From: Flavivirga jejuensis
GTDB lineage: Bacteria; Bacteroidota; Bacteroidia; Flavobacteriales; Flavobacteriaceae
Assembly: GCF_030540765.1 (NCBI RefSeq)
Contig: NZ_JAUOEL010000003.1
Span: forward strand, 645,619 to 709,618
Length of the DNA stretch: 64,000 nucleotides
Direction: 5' to 3'
The notes beneath the pieces are model-generated. The model saw nothing but the letters and a program-made list of their open reading frames with translations, did not search any database and had not been told where the DNA came from. This document shows positions 25,473 through 35,786 of this stretch, piece after piece. How positions within the stretch are numbered: position 1 is the first letter of the stretch; every line of letters starts with the position of its first letter. A program made the position numbers and the translations under genes.

Positions 25473-25511
25473 AAAAAGGATGTCTTACACAATAAGTAAA
25501 ACATCCTTTTT
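25473..25511. terminator. Strong terminator downstream of amt
   Basis: AAAAAGGATGT (25473-25483) pairs with ACATCCTTTTT (25501-25511), with an inner CTTA/TAAG extension. It lies 20 bases beyond the amt stop and ends the porin-PII-amt operon. It can work on both strands. Confidence 0.8.
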
Positions 25512-25530
25512 ACAAAAACTAAACTAATTA

Positions 25531-26772
25531 TTAATGTTCATTCATTCTAAAGTCTGGATATGCATCCATACCGTGCTCATGACCATCTAATCCTTCTAAT
25601 TCTTCTTTTTCAGAAACTCTTATTCCCATTGTTTTCTTCAACGCGAAGATTATAATAAACGAGGTTACAATACAGAAAACGGCATAGGCACCTACACCTG
25701 TTAACTGACTAATAAACTGATCCATTCCTGCTAACGCTCCAAAAATACCTACTGCTAATGTTCCCCAAATACCACATATTAAGTGAACTGCAATAGCACC
25801 AACAGGATCATCTAATTTAATTTTATCAATAAAACTTACTGCAAAAACAATAATTGCTCCTGCGATAGCTCCAATTAAAATAGCATCTGTAGGGCTCATT
25901 TGGTCTGCACCAGCTGTAATACCAACTAAACCACCAAGTATTCCGTTTAAGAACATGGTTAAATCTAAGTTTTTAAACATCACCGTAGAAACCAACATCG
26001 CTACTACACCACCTGCTGCAGCTGCTAAACAAGTCGTCACTAAAGTTAAAGACGTTAAGCTTGGATCTGCTGAAAGTACAGAACCACCATTAAAACCAAA
26101 CCATCCTAACCATAGAATTATAACCCCAGCAGTTGCTAAAGGAATGTTATGTCCAGGAATAGCTTGTGGTTTTCCATCTTTAAATTTACCTATACGAGAT
26201 CCTAGTAACCAAACTGCTACTAATGCTGCCCATCCACCAACTGAATGCACTAAAGATGATCCTGCAAAATCATAAAAAGGCGTTTCTAATGTATCTAAAA
26301 ATCCACCTCCCCATTTCCATGAACCAGCTATTGGATAAACAAATCCTACGTATACTATTGTAAAGATCATAAATGGTACAATCTTCATACGCTCGGCCAC
26401 TGCACCAGAAACAATCGTTGCTGCTGTTGCTGCAAACATCCCTTGAAATAAGAAATCTGTCCAGTAAGTATACCCTTCATTATAAGTTAAATCTAAAGCT
26501 CCTTCAGCTGTTAAAGGCGAATCTAATCCAAATCCTGCAAAACCAAAGATTCCAGACGAACCTTCTGCAAAACCAGGATACATTAAGTTAAAACCAACTA
26601 AACAATATAATAGTAAGCCAACCGTGATAATAAATATATTCTTGAAAAGAATGTTTATAGTATTCTTTTGTCTTGTTAATCCAATTTCTAAAAATGCAAA
26701 ACCTAAGTGCATGAAGAAAACCAGAGCTGTACAGACCATCATCCATACATTATTTGTTGTAAGTAATTCCAT
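25531..26772 (-). CDS. amt: Ammonium transporter
   Basis: 413 residues with about eleven membrane helices. Amt/MEP/Rh signatures are clear: FMHLGFAFLEIGLTRQKNT near the start, FAGSSLVHSVGGWAALVAVW carrying the first of the twin histidines, and AVHLICGIWGTLAVGIFGAL with the second. The C-terminal cytoplasmic tail (MGIRVSEKEELEGLDGHEHG) is the part contacted by PII. It conducts ammonium into the cell. It is the last gene of a three-gene operon, 27 bases after the PII gene, a classic pairing that allows PII to block the channel under nitrogen excess. Confidence 0.96.
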   Translation of the reverse strand: MELLTTNNVWMMVCTALVFFMHLGFAFLEIGLTRQKNTINILFKNIFIITVGLLLYCLVGFNLMYPGFAEGSSGIFGFAGFGLDSPLTAEGALDLTYNEGYTYWTDFLFQGMFAATAATIVSGAVAERMKIVPFMIFTIVYVGFVYPIAGSWKWGGGFLDTLETPFYDFAGSSLVHSVGGWAALVAVWLLGSRIGKFKDGKPQAIPGHNIPLATAGVIILWLGWFGFNGGSVLSADPSLTSLTLVTTCLAAAAGGVVAMLVSTVMFKNLDLTMFLNGILGGLVGITAGADQMSPTDAILIGAIAGAIIVFAVSFIDKIKLDDPVGAIAVHLICGIWGTLAVGIFGALAGMDQFISQLTGVGAYAVFCIVTSFIIIFALKKTMGIRVSEKEELEGLDGHEHGMDAYPDFRMNEH

Positions 26773-26799
26773 AATATGTGTATATATTTTAAATGGTGA

Positions 26800-27138
26800 T
26801 TATTTTAAAGTGTCTCCACCTTTTTCCCCTGTTCGTATTCTGTAACATTCATTAATATCTGATACAAATATTTTCCCATCTCCTACTTCACCTGTTCCGG
26901 CCGAATTAAGAATTGCTTGAATAGTTACTTCTTCAAAATCATCATTTACAACAATTGATATATGTCTACGTTGAATATCACTTGTACTGTATGACACTCC
27001 TCTGTATACATGACCTTCTTTTTCATTCCCTAAACCAGTAACATCCCAGTAAGAGAAAAAGTTCACTCCAACATCATGTAGTGCTTCTTTAACAACACGA
27101 TATTTAGATTTTCTAATAATTGCTTCAATTTTCTTCAT
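26800..27138 (-). CDS. PII signal-transduction protein (GlnK/GlnB family)
   Basis: 112 residues, standard PII length. KKIEAIIRKSKYRVVKEAL is the family start and GTGEVGDGKIFVSDINECYR IRTGEKG with TGExG the nucleotide-binding C-terminal signature (given in two parts). The T-loop reads HVYRGVSYSTSDIQRRH with Tyr50 near the position that proteobacterial enzymes uridylylate, but the loop departs from the RGAEY consensus. It senses ATP/ADP/2-oxoglutarate and gates the neighbouring Amt. Gene order porin-PII-amt supports a role in ammonium uptake. Confidence 0.95.
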   Translation of the reverse strand: MKKIEAIIRKSKYRVVKEALHDVGVNFFSYWDVTGLGNEKEGHVYRGVSYSTSDIQRRHISIVVNDDFEEVTIQAILNSAGTGEVGDGKIFVSDINECYRIRTGEKGGDTLK

Positions 27139-27162
27139 GATTGTATCTATTATTTAGTTTTG

Positions 27163-28206
27163 TTAGAAAGAATATATAGCAGCCAAAGTAAAAGCAGCTA
27201 AACTTTTTGTAGCTTCTGAATCGTTATCAAAGAAAGCACCATCTTCCGATCCACTATCTAAACGTAATTCTGGTTTGATAACAAGATTTTCAATAGTATA
27301 ACTTCCTGTTAAAGTAGTTGCAAATACACTAGCATCTCCGTCAGCATCAGTAACTCCTAAGCCAATCACTCCATAGTCGCCATTTTCTGCAAAATACTCT
27401 CCTCTAAGACCTAAAGCAAAAGCATCAGAAAATGAATATTGAGGATATAATGCTACACCGTAAAATCCAGTATCTAAATCATCATTTTTTTGATAAGCAG
27501 CATTAATACCTAAATAAAATTCATCAGAAACATCAAAACCACCTGTGTAGTCAATTTCGAATCCTAATTTAGCATCGTTATCATAATAGAAGTTTAAGAA
27601 TTGCCCCTTATAACCTAATTGTGTTCCTATAGAGTATGCACCAGGAACAGAACCACCACTTGTTCCATTAAAATTCTCATCTGTAACATTCATAACAGCC
27701 AACATTAAACTAAAATCATCAGATAAAGCAAAATCTGCTTTTAAACCAACATGAGAAAATGGACCATAAGAAAACATGAAAGATGTACTGTAGTTAAAAT
27801 TTCCCGTAGGAGATATAACTTCGTATCCTAAATACGTATTAAAACGACCTAAAGTTAAAGTAGTACTTTCAGACACATTCCAGTAAGCATACAATTGATT
27901 AACAAAAATAGCATCATCACCACCAACTGCTTCTAATCCTCTTGGTCCAAAAGCTAAATCTGCAACAGCACCTGTTTTTTCACCTTCATAACTAGCAATA
28001 ACATTAGCCATACCTAAAGCAAAGCCTGTCTCATTAGCAAATGATGTTCCTGTATTTTGTGATCCTACGTCTGTAGATGTTAAATTAGTTTTGTAGTAAG
28101 CATCTACACTACCACTAATATTTAATTTTTTCTCAGTAACCTCTTCTTCTTGTGCAAATAAAACTGTTGCCATAAAAAGCATTGAAAGCGTAAATAGTTT
28201 TTTCAT
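27163..28206 (-). CDS. Outer-membrane porin-like beta-barrel
   Basis: 347 residues with a signal peptide (KKLFTLSMLFMATVLFAQ) and alternating aromatic/Gly-rich strands (VDAYYKTNL, LAFGPRGLEAVGG, TSFMFSYGPFSHVGLKADF, LGFEIDYTGGF, AFTLAAIYSF), ending with the terminal Phe typical of outer-membrane barrels. It resembles the porin family found beside amt-PII genes in Bacteroidota. It probably admits small nitrogenous solutes through the outer membrane. As first gene of the operon its promoter lies in the 454-bp gap shared with gltB, so the operon and gltBD could be co-regulated. Confidence 0.85.
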   Translation of the reverse strand: MKKLFTLSMLFMATVLFAQEEEVTEKKLNISGSVDAYYKTNLTSTDVGSQNTGTSFANETGFALGMANVIASYEGEKTGAVADLAFGPRGLEAVGGDDAIFVNQLYAYWNVSESTTLTLGRFNTYLGYEVISPTGNFNYSTSFMFSYGPFSHVGLKADFALSDDFSLMLAVMNVTDENFNGTSGGSVPGAYSIGTQLGYKGQFLNFYYDNDAKLGFEIDYTGGFDVSDEFYLGINAAYQKNDDLDTGFYGVALYPQYSFSDAFALGLRGEYFAENGDYGVIGLGVTDADGDASVFATTLTGSYTIENLVIKPELRLDSGSEDGAFFDNDSEATKSLAAFTLAAIYSF

Positions 28207-28289
28207 AATTGTTTTGAGTTTAGTTATTTAACTTTTGATTTTATTTCTAATCAACGAGGCTAATCTATACAAAAAACAAATACACCCCA

Positions 28290-28350
28290 TAAAAAATAGG
28301 GTTGATTGAATTAATTTTATCAATATTTCATTTTTTACCCTATTTTTTTA
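28290..28350. promoter_or_regulatory. Long inverted repeat between the porin operon and gltB
   Basis: TAAAAAATAGGGT (28290-28302) is mirrored by ACCCTATTTTTTTA (28337-28350), one T longer. Inside the arms a TTGAT/ATCAA pair (28303-28325 region) extends the symmetry. It lies 85-145 bp upstream of the porin start, in the divergent gap. A nitrogen-responsive operator is possible, as is a plain structured RNA. The rest of the 454-bp gap shows no gene. Confidence 0.45.
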
Positions 28351-28669
28351 TAGGTATTATTTTTATTATGTGTTTTTTTGAATTTTTAACAACTCAATTA
28401 TTTGAATTATCGTCAATATTTTATATGCTTTAATGATATTATCCCTAGCAACTTGACTCTTTATTAGCATTAATTCACATATCCGTATTTATTACTGAAA
28501 ATTATAGATTTGAATATTTATTAAAAAATGCGTTTAATATTGATATATACTTATTTTTATCTCAACTTCGCTTATATAATCGGAATAATGAAATACCCCT
28601 TATTGTAATTCGAGTCTTAGTGCATATCTTAGCTCTTCAACTCAAGTTTTAAACCAAAATTTGTCGATT

Positions 28670-31600
28670 ATGCTGAAGAAACAAGGACTATATTTACCCG
28701 AATTTGAACATGAAAACTGTGGCGCAGGTTTTATTTGTAATCTTAATGGAGATAAGACAAATCAAATCATTCATGATGCCTTAGAAATTCTCGTAAAGCT
28801 AGAACACCGTGGAGGTGTAAGTGCCGATGGAAAAACTGGTGATGGTGCTGGTTTATTAATTGATATCCCTCATGATTATTTTAAAAGAGTTTGCGATTTT
28901 AATATCCCAGCTCAAAGAGAATATGCCGTAGGTATGGTATTCTTACCAAAAACATCAAACCAATACCTATTTTGTAAAAACACTTTTGAAGAAGAAATAA
29001 AAACACAAGGGCTTTCTATTTTAGGATGGAGAGAAGTTCCTGTAGATTCTACACAATTAGGTCAGATAGCTTTAGCTTCAGAGCCTAATATTGAGCAACT
29101 TTTTGTTGGTAAAACCGAAACGATTAGTGAAGCTGATTTTAAAGCTAAATTGTATGCTGCACGTAAAATTACTGAGCATATAATTAGAAAATCAAAAATC
29201 TCGGAAAGCGCCTATTTTTATGTACCAAGCTTATCAACCACAACTTTAATATATAAGGGCATTATAATGCCTGAAGATATCGGTCCTTATTATACCGATT
29301 TACAACAAATAGATCTAGTAACACGTCTGGCATTAGTACACCAGCGTTTTTCTACCAATACGATGCCTACTTGGGAATTAGCACAACCATTCCGTTTTAT
29401 GTGTCAGAATGGTGAGATTAACACCTTACGTGGTAATGTTAGTAGAATGCGTGTTCGTGAAGAAATCATGAAAAGTGATGTTTTCGGACCTCAAATAGAT
29501 AAATTATTCCCTATCATATTACCTGGTAAGTCCGATTCTGCTTCTATGGATATGGTGGTTGAATTATTAACGCACACAGGAAGATCGTTACCAGAAATTA
29601 TGATGATGATGATTCCTGAAGCATGGGAAAAGCACAAAACCATGTCTGCCGAAAGAAAAGCATTCTACGAATACAATGGTTCTATTATGGAGCCATGGGA
29701 TGGCCCAGCATCTGTACCTTTTACAGATGGTGATTACATTGGTGCTTTATTAGATAGAAACGGACTAAGGCCTTCTAGATATACCGTTACCAAAAGTGGT
29801 AAATTAATTATGTCGTCTGAAATCGGTGTTGTAGAAATAGAACCTGAAGATGTAGAAAAACATGGTCGATTAGAGCCTGGAAAAATGTTCTTGGTAGACA
29901 TGAACAAAGGACGTATTATTGAAGATGAAGAAATTAAAAGTAAAATTGTTTCTGAAAGACCTTATAAAGAATGGTTAGACAAAACAAGATTACACCTAAA
30001 AGACGTTCCTTACACAAACGAAACCTGTCCTATTGAAACGATTGATATAAAAACAAGACAGCGTTTATTCAATTACACATTCGAAGATATCCAAGAGGTT
30101 ATTACACCTATGGCCGTTGTTGGAAAAGAAGCTTTAGGCTCTATGGGAATTGATACACCTTTAGCCGTTTTGTCTGATAGACCGCAACTTATCTCTAATT
30201 ACTTCAAGCAATTGTTTGCCCAAGTTACAAACCCACCATTAGATGGTATTCGCGAAGAGATTGTAACAGATATTAGTTTAAATTTAGGTAAAGACCGAAA
30301 CATTTTCAGCATTACCGACAGACAATGTAGAAAGCTTAGAATTCAAAACCCTGTTATCTCTAATGCCGATTTAGAAAAAATAAGAAGTATTTCTATTGAA
30401 AGTTTTAAAGCTGAAACTATTGAAATACTTTATCCAAAAAATCAAGGGCTTAATGGACTTGAAGAGGCTCTTGAAAATATTATAATACAAATTGAAAAAG
30501 CATTAGATAGAAAAACAAATATTATCATTTTATCAGATAGAGGTGTTAACCAAGAATTAGCTCCTATTCCTGCTTTATTGGCTTGTTCTTATGTAAATCA
30601 TCAAATGAATCGTTTACGCAAGCGTTCTTATTTTGATATCATTATAGAATCTGCAGAACCCCGTGAACCACATCATTTTGCTACCTTATTTGGTTATGGA
30701 GCCAGCGCTGTTAACCCTTATATGGTAAACGAAATTATCAGAATGCAAGTAAAAGAAGGTTTCATTACTGATATGGACGAACAAAAGGCCGTTGATAATT
30801 TTAACAAAGCTATTGGAACAGGGATTTTAAAAATAATGAACAAAATAGGAATCTCTACCTTACATTCTTATAGAGGTTCTCAAATTTTCGAAATTGTTGG
30901 CTTCAATTCTCAATTTGTTGAAAAATACTTCCCTTATACCGCTTCTAGAATTGAAGGTATAGGCTTATACGAAATTGAAAGAGAAATCAATGAACGTTAC
31001 AAACAAGCCTATCCAGATAATTTAATTGATAAACGTTTAGGCTTAAACATTGGAGGTGATTATAGATGGAGACGTAATGGCGAACGTCATTTATTCAATC
31101 CAACTACCGTTGCAAAATTACAACAAGCCGTTAGGTTAAGCGATCAAGCCAGCTACGATGTTTATTCAAAAGCAATTAACCAACAGTCTGAAAACTTAAT
31201 GACCATCCGTGGTTTATTTGAATTTGATAATTTAGACCCTATTCCTTTAGAAGAAGTAGAGCCATGGACAGACATAGTAAAGCGTTTTAAAACAGGCGCC
31301 ATGTCTTACGGGTCTATTTCCAGAGAAGCTCATGAAAATTTAGCCATTGCCATGAACCGAATTGGTGGTAAATCAAATTCTGGTGAAGGCGGAGAAGATA
31401 GAAAACGTTTCCAAAAAGATATAAACGGTGATAGCCGTAACTCAGCAATAAAACAAGTAGCATCAGGTCGTTTTGGAGTAACTTCGCACTATTTAACAAA
31501 TGCGAAAGAAATTCAAATTAAAATGGCTCAAGGGGCAAAACCTGGCGAAGGTGGACAATTACCTGGTGAAAAAGTATTACCATGGATTGCTTCAGCCAGA

Positions 31601-33184
31601 AACTCAACACCTTTTGTTGGCTTAATTTCACCACCTCCACATCACGATATTTATTCTATTGAAGATTTAGCACAATTAATTTTCGATTTAAAAAATGCAA
31701 ACCGTGAAGCTAGGGTTAATGTTAAATTGGTTTCAGAAGTTGGAGTTGGGACTATTGCTGCTGGGGTTTCAAAAGCCAAAGCCGATGTGGTTTTAATTTC
31801 AGGATACGATGGCGGTACAGGAGCGTCACCATTAACCTCATTAAAACATGCAGGATTACCATGGGAACTTGGTTTAGCCGAAGCACAACAAACCTTAGTT
31901 TTAAATAAATTACGAAGTAGAATTGTAGTAGAGTGTGACGGTCAATTAAAAACAGGTCGGGATGTTGCTATTGCCGCTTTACTAGGCGCTGAAGAGTTTG
32001 GATTTGCAACAGCACCATTAGTAGCCTCAGGTTGTATTATGATGCGTAAATGCCATTTAAATACATGCCCAGTAGGGATTGCTACTCAAGACAAAGAATT
32101 ACGTAAAAACTTTAAAGGTACACCAGAACACGTTATTAATTTCTTCTTTTATATCGCTGAAGAATTAAGAGCAATCATGGCTCAATTAGGGTTTAGAACT
32201 TTAGGAGAGATGGTAGGACAAACACATAAGATAAATGCCAATAAAGCCATTAAACATTATAAAGCAAAAGGCTTAGATTTATCTTCTATTTTACACAGAC
32301 CAGAGGTTTATAAACAATTAACGGTTAAGAATACCGAGCAGCAAGATCATAATTTGGAGCATGTTATAGACTTCCAAATATTAAAAGATTCGCATAGAGC
32401 TTTATACAGAAAAGAAAAAACGATATTAGAATACCCTATTAAGAATACAGATCGTTCAGTTGGAGCCATTGTAAGTAATGAGATTTCTAAAATTTATGGT
32501 CATTTAGGTTTACCCGAAGATACATTAAACATCAATTTTACTGGATCTGCAGGGCAAAGTTTTGGAGCCTTTGGAGCACACGGATTATCTTTTACTGTTG
32601 AAGGGAATACAAACGATTATTTAGGAAAAGGTTTATCTGGAGCTAAACTAATCATCAAAAAACCAGCTAAGGCAGATTTCATAGCAGAAAACAATATCAT
32701 TGTTGGTAATGTTTGTTTATTCGGTGCCGTTCAAGGAGAAGCTTATATTAATGGAATTGCTGGCGAACGTTTTGCAGTACGTAACTCTGGAGCTGTAACA
32801 GTTGTTGAAGGTGTTGGAGATCACTGTTGTGAATATATGACTGGTGGAAAAGTAATTGTACTAGGCAGCACTGGAAGAAACTTTGCAGCAGGAATGAGTG
32901 GCGGTATTGCTTATGTTTACGATCCTGATAATAAATTCGTTAACGGTTTATGCAATACAGAAACGATTGAGTTTGAAGACATTTCTGCAGAAGATGCAGC
33001 AGATTTAAAACAAACCATAGAAAAGCATGTACTATATACAAATAGTAAATGTGGTGAAAGGTTATTAGCAGATTGGGATACGAGCTTAAGCAATTTTATA
33101 AAAGTAATGCCAATCGAATACAAACGTGCCTTAAAACGTTTAGAGACTGAAGAACCAATGGTAGAAGAATTAACAACAGCATAG
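28670..33184 (+). CDS. gltB: Glutamate synthase large subunit
   Basis: The ATG at 28670 is preferred over the TTG at 28661. After a short propeptide the mature enzyme should begin at the catalytic cysteine in ENCGAGFIC, the class II glutaminase nucleophile. Family blocks are evident: [35 protein letters not shown] in the amidotransferase part; [17 protein letters not shown] and [13 protein letters not shown] in the FMN barrel; [20 protein letters not shown] for the 3Fe-4S cluster; and the Gly-rich C-terminal beta-helix. It converts glutamine and 2-oxoglutarate to two glutamates. It forms an operon with gltD, four bases downstream. Confidence 0.98.
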   Translation: MLKKQGLYLPEFEHENCGAGFICNLNGDKTNQIIHDALEILVKLEHRGGVSADGKTGDGAGLLIDIPHDYFKRVCDFNIPAQREYAVGMVFLPKTSNQYLFCKNTFEEEIKTQGLSILGWREVPVDSTQLGQIALASEPNIEQLFVGKTETISEADFKAKLYAARKITEHIIRKSKISESAYFYVPSLSTTTLIYKGIIMPEDIGPYYTDLQQIDLVTRLALVHQRFSTNTMPTWELAQPFRFMCQNGEINTLRGNVSRMRVREEIMKSDVFGPQIDKLFPIILPGKSDSASMDMVVELLTHTGRSLPEIMMMMIPEAWEKHKTMSAERKAFYEYNGSIMEPWDGPASVPFTDGDYIGALLDRNGLRPSRYTVTKSGKLIMSSEIGVVEIEPEDVEKHGRLEPGKMFLVDMNKGRIIEDEEIKSKIVSERPYKEWLDKTRLHLKDVPYTNETCPIETIDIKTRQRLFNYTFEDIQEVITPMAVVGKEALGSMGIDTPLAVLSDRPQLISNYFKQLFAQVTNPPLDGIREEIVTDISLNLGKDRNIFSITDRQCRKLRIQNPVISNADLEKIRSISIESFKAETIEILYPKNQGLNGLEEALENIIIQIEKALDRKTNIIILSDRGVNQELAPIPALLACSYVNHQMNRLRKRSYFDIIIESAEPREPHHFATLFGYGASAVNPYMVNEIIRMQVKEGFITDMDEQKAVDNFNKAIGTGILKIMNKIGISTLHSYRGSQIFEIVGFNSQFVEKYFPYTASRIEGIGLYEIEREINERYKQAYPDNLIDKRLGLNIGGDYRWRRNGERHLFNPTTVAKLQQAVRLSDQASYDVYSKAINQQSENLMTIRGLFEFDNLDPIPLEEVEPWTDIVKRFKTGAMSYGSISREAHENLAIAMNRIGGKSNSGEGGEDRKRFQKDINGDSRNSAIKQVASGRFGVTSHYLTNAKEIQIKMAQGAKPGEGGQLPGEKVLPWIASARNSTPFVGLISPPPHHDIYSIEDLAQLIFDLKNANREARVNVKLVSEVGVGTIAAGVSKAKADVVLISGYDGGTGASPLTSLKHAGLPWELGLAEAQQTLVLNKLRSRIVVECDGQLKTGRDVAIAALLGAEEFGFATAPLVASGCIMMRKCHLNTCPVGIATQDKELRKNFKGTPEHVINFFFYIAEELRAIMAQLGFRTLGEMVGQTHKINANKAIKHYKAKGLDLSSILHRPEVYKQLTVKNTEQQDHNLEHVIDFQILKDSHRALYRKEKTILEYPIKNTDRSVGAIVSNEISKIYGHLGLPEDTLNINFTGSAGQSFGAFGAHGLSFTVEGNTNDYLGKGLSGAKLIIKKPAKADFIAENNIIVGNVCLFGAVQGEAYINGIAGERFAVRNSGAVTVVEGVGDHCCEYMTGGKVIVLGSTGRNFAAGMSGGIAYVYDPDNKFVNGLCNTETIEFEDISAEDAADLKQTIEKHVLYTNSKCGERLLADWDTSLSNFIKVMPIEYKRALKRLETEEPMVEELTTA

Positions 33185-33188
33185 TGTC

Positions 33189-34652
33189 ATGGGAAAAGTA
33201 ACAGGATTTAAAGAATTTGAAAGACAAGATGAAACATACACGCCTGTAAAAGATCGTGTAAAACATTATAAAGAATTTACAGTTCCTTTAAGTGAAACTG
33301 AAATCACAAAACAAGGGTCTCGTTGTATGGATTGCGGAATTCCATTTTGCCATAGTGGTTGCCCTCTTGGTAATTTAATTCCAGATTTTAACCATATGGT
33401 ACACCAAGGTGAATGGCAAAAAGCCTCATGGTTACTACATTCAACCAATAATTTTCCAGAATTTACAGGTCGCTTATGTCCTGCACCTTGTGAGAAATCG
33501 TGTGTGCTAGGTATTATTGAAGATCCTGTATCTATAGAAAATATAGAAAAAAATATTGTGGAGCGTGCCTTTAAAGAAGGTTGGATTAAACCACAACCTC
33601 CTAAAGTACGATCTGGTAAAACTATTGCCATAGTGGGATCTGGACCTGCTGGTTTAGCTGCAGCTCAACAATTAAACAGAGCAGGACATACTGTTACTGT
33701 TTTTGAAAGAGATGATGCTATTGGAGGCTTATTACGTTACGGTATTCCAAACTTTAAAATGGAAAAAGGGATCATTGATCGTCGTATCGCTATTTTGGAA
33801 GCAGAAGGCATTACGTTTAAAGTGAATGTGAATGTTGGTGTAAACTACGACGTAGACCAATTAAAAGCTTTTGATGCTGTTGTTCTATGTGGTGGCGCAA
33901 CAGAAAGACGTAGCTTACCAACACCAGGTATTGATGCTGATGGTGTGGTGCAAGCCATGGATTTCCTAACACAACAAACGAAAGTATTATTTGGACAAGA
34001 AATTAAAGACCAAGTATTAGCAACAGATAAAAATGTTATTGTAATTGGTGGTGGTGATACAGGTTCAGATTGTGTAGGAACATCAAATCGTCACGGAGCA
34101 AAATCGGTAGTGAATTTTGAAATCATGCCTAAACCTCCTGGACACCGTTCGCCAACAACACCGTGGCCTTATTGGCCTTTACAGCTAAAAACATCGTCTT
34201 CTCATCAAGAAGGTGTCGAAAGGAACTGGTTAATTAATACTAAGGAATTTGTAACGGATAAAAACGGAAAACTGACTGCTTTAAAAACAGTTAAAGTTGA
34301 ATGGAAAATGGTTCCTGGTCAACGTCCTCAGCTTATAGAAATTGAAGGCTCTGAAAAAACGTGGCCTTGCGATTTAGCATTATTAGCACTTGGTTTCACA
34401 GGTCCTGAAAGTACACTAGCCGATAAATTAGGCCTGGAAAAAGATGCACGCTCTAATTACAAAGCCGACTATGGAAAATACCAAACCAATGTTCCAAATA
34501 TTTTTGCTGCTGGCGATATGCGTCGTGGACAATCTTTAATTGTTTGGGCAATTGCCGAAGGTAGAGAAGCTGCTCGTCAAGTAGATATTTATTTAATGGG
34601 TAAATCAAATTTACCGTCTAAAGATATGGCTGGTGATTTGGTTGGTTTGTAA
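33189..34652 (+). CDS. gltD: Glutamate synthase small subunit
   Basis: 487 residues. The N-terminal cysteine clusters CMDCGIPFCHSGCPLGN and CPAPCEKSC bind two 4Fe-4S centres. IAIVGSGPAGLAAAQQLNRA is the FAD motif and VIVIGGGDTGSDCVGTSNR the NAD(P)H motif, and FAAGDMRRGQSLIVWAIAEG the C-terminal FAD signature. It passes electrons from NAD(P)H to GltB. A degraded copy of its last 120 bp lies about 1 kb downstream at 35575-35711, beyond the LysE gene. Confidence 0.98.
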   Translation: MGKVTGFKEFERQDETYTPVKDRVKHYKEFTVPLSETEITKQGSRCMDCGIPFCHSGCPLGNLIPDFNHMVHQGEWQKASWLLHSTNNFPEFTGRLCPAPCEKSCVLGIIEDPVSIENIEKNIVERAFKEGWIKPQPPKVRSGKTIAIVGSGPAGLAAAQQLNRAGHTVTVFERDDAIGGLLRYGIPNFKMEKGIIDRRIAILEAEGITFKVNVNVGVNYDVDQLKAFDAVVLCGGATERRSLPTPGIDADGVVQAMDFLTQQTKVLFGQEIKDQVLATDKNVIVIGGGDTGSDCVGTSNRHGAKSVVNFEIMPKPPGHRSPTTPWPYWPLQLKTSSSHQEGVERNWLINTKEFVTDKNGKLTALKTVKVEWKMVPGQRPQLIEIEGSEKTWPCDLALLALGFTGPESTLADKLGLEKDARSNYKADYGKYQTNVPNIFAAGDMRRGQSLIVWAIAEGREAARQVDIYLMGKSNLPSKDMAGDLVGL

Positions 34653-34679
34653 ATAAGCTTTACATAAAACCAAAAAATC

Positions 34680-35312
34680 ATGTTTGGAATAATAAATTTT
34701 GAGGTTTTTTTAGTAGCAGGGATCATTTTAAATTTGACTCCTGGTACAGACACCATGTATATTTTGGGAAGAAGTATTTCTCAAGGAAAAAAAGCGGGTA
34801 TTTTATCTGTTTTAGGAATTGCATCTGGTGCACTGGTTCATTGTCTTTTTGCTGCATTAGGACTCTCCATAATTCTTGCTAAATCTGCACTTGCCTTCGA
34901 AGTAGTTAAGTATGCTGGAGCAACATATTTGATTTTTTTAGGAATTAAAATGCTAATCTCTAAATCTAACGAAAAGTTTGAACTAAACGAAAAAAAGGAA
35001 AAACCAAATTACCGAAAAATTTATATCTCTGGAATTTTCACAAATATTCTCAATCCAAAAGTAGCCTTGTTTTTTCTTGCTTTTTTACCCCAATTTATTA
35101 ATCCTCACTATACGCAAAGTCCAATCCCTTTCCTGATTCTTGGCTTAACTTTTGTCTCTACAGGAACGCTTTGGTGCTTAACTTTAGCGATCTTCTCTTC
35201 AAAATTATCGAATCGAATAAGACAAAACTATAAAATCAAAAAATGGTTAGATAAGATCACAGGAGGACTATTTATCTCACTAGGAATTAAATTAGCTTTG
35301 TCGAAAAAATAA
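34680..35312 (+). CDS. LysE-family amino-acid exporter
   Basis: 210 residues, six membrane helices, with the LysE/RhtB start (PGTDTMYILGRSISQGKKAG) and FTNILNPKVALFFLAFLPQF, the central family signature. Members export lysine, threonine, homoserine or other amino acids. It starts 28 bases after the gltD stop but is followed by a non-coding region with gene tails. Because a degenerate gltD 3' end lies on its other side, this gene may have been inserted at the end of gltD. Substrate unknown. Confidence 0.9.
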   Translation: MFGIINFEVFLVAGIILNLTPGTDTMYILGRSISQGKKAGILSVLGIASGALVHCLFAALGLSIILAKSALAFEVVKYAGATYLIFLGIKMLISKSNEKFELNEKKEKPNYRKIYISGIFTNILNPKVALFFLAFLPQFINPHYTQSPIPFLILGLTFVSTGTLWCLTLAIFSSKLSNRIRQNYKIKKWLDKITGGLFISLGIKLALSKK

Positions 35313-35503
35313 CAGCTATAGAATTAAGAGTAAATAACGTTCATTAAATATCCTATAATCGGGATATTACTGCAATAATGTTTATGAGATTTGGAATAAA
35401 ACCAAGATATAACAAAATTTAGAAAAGAAAACTGGACAGCAATTAATATGTCTATTAACAAAAATGATTGTATTAAATCAAAAAACAATGTTGCTGAATA
35501 AAA

Positions 35504-35559
35504 TTATTTTGCCACTTCTAACATAAACGCTTCCGCTTTTTCAACCATGTTTTTACTTC
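35504..35559 (-). pseudogene. fbp 3'-end fragment
   Basis: On the minus strand this encodes [17 protein letters not shown] and a stop, the last residues of fructose-bisphosphatase. Positions 35522-35559 are identical over 38 bp to 50212-50249 at the end of the intact fbp gene, in the same orientation. The rest of fbp is absent. See the findings for the idea that it marks an island boundary. Confidence 0.85.
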
Positions 35560-35574
35560 TGGAGATTTTGCCTA

Positions 35575-35711
35575 ACGGACTATCTTTAATTGTTTAGGTA
35601 ATTACAAAAGATAGAGAATCTACTCTTTAAGAAGATATCTACCTAATAAGTAAACCAAATTTACCATCTACAAATATAGGATACAACTGGCGATTTGGTC
35701 GGTTTGTAATA
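35575..35711 (+). pseudogene. gltD 3'-end fragment (degenerate)
   Basis: Bases here align with the last 120 bp of gltD (around 34535-34652), with many substitutions but shared blocks such as TATCTTTAATTGTTT, AAATTTACC and GATTTGGT.GGTTTGTAA at the stop. In-frame stops show that it is not coding. The fragment lies head to tail with the real gltD end on the far side of lysE and abuts the fbp fragment. Confidence 0.8.
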
Positions 35712-35727
35712 ACATTATTATATTTAT

Positions 35728-35763
35728 AATAATCCCTTTGCTTTTATTAGCAAAGGGATTATT
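35728..35763. terminator. Very strong hairpin terminator
   Basis: A perfect 14-bp stem AATAATCCCTTTGC/GCAAAGGGATTATT around the loop TTTTATTA. It ends the VWA-M48 operon on the minus strand, 24 bases beyond the VWA stop at 35787, and would also stop plus-strand transcripts from the fragment region. Confidence 0.85.
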
Positions 35764-35786
35764 TATTCTACTAAGACCACCTTAAT

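Noticed and set aside
25955..26845. Plus-strand frames opposite amt
   Set aside because: Antisense shadows of a strongly supported transporter gene.
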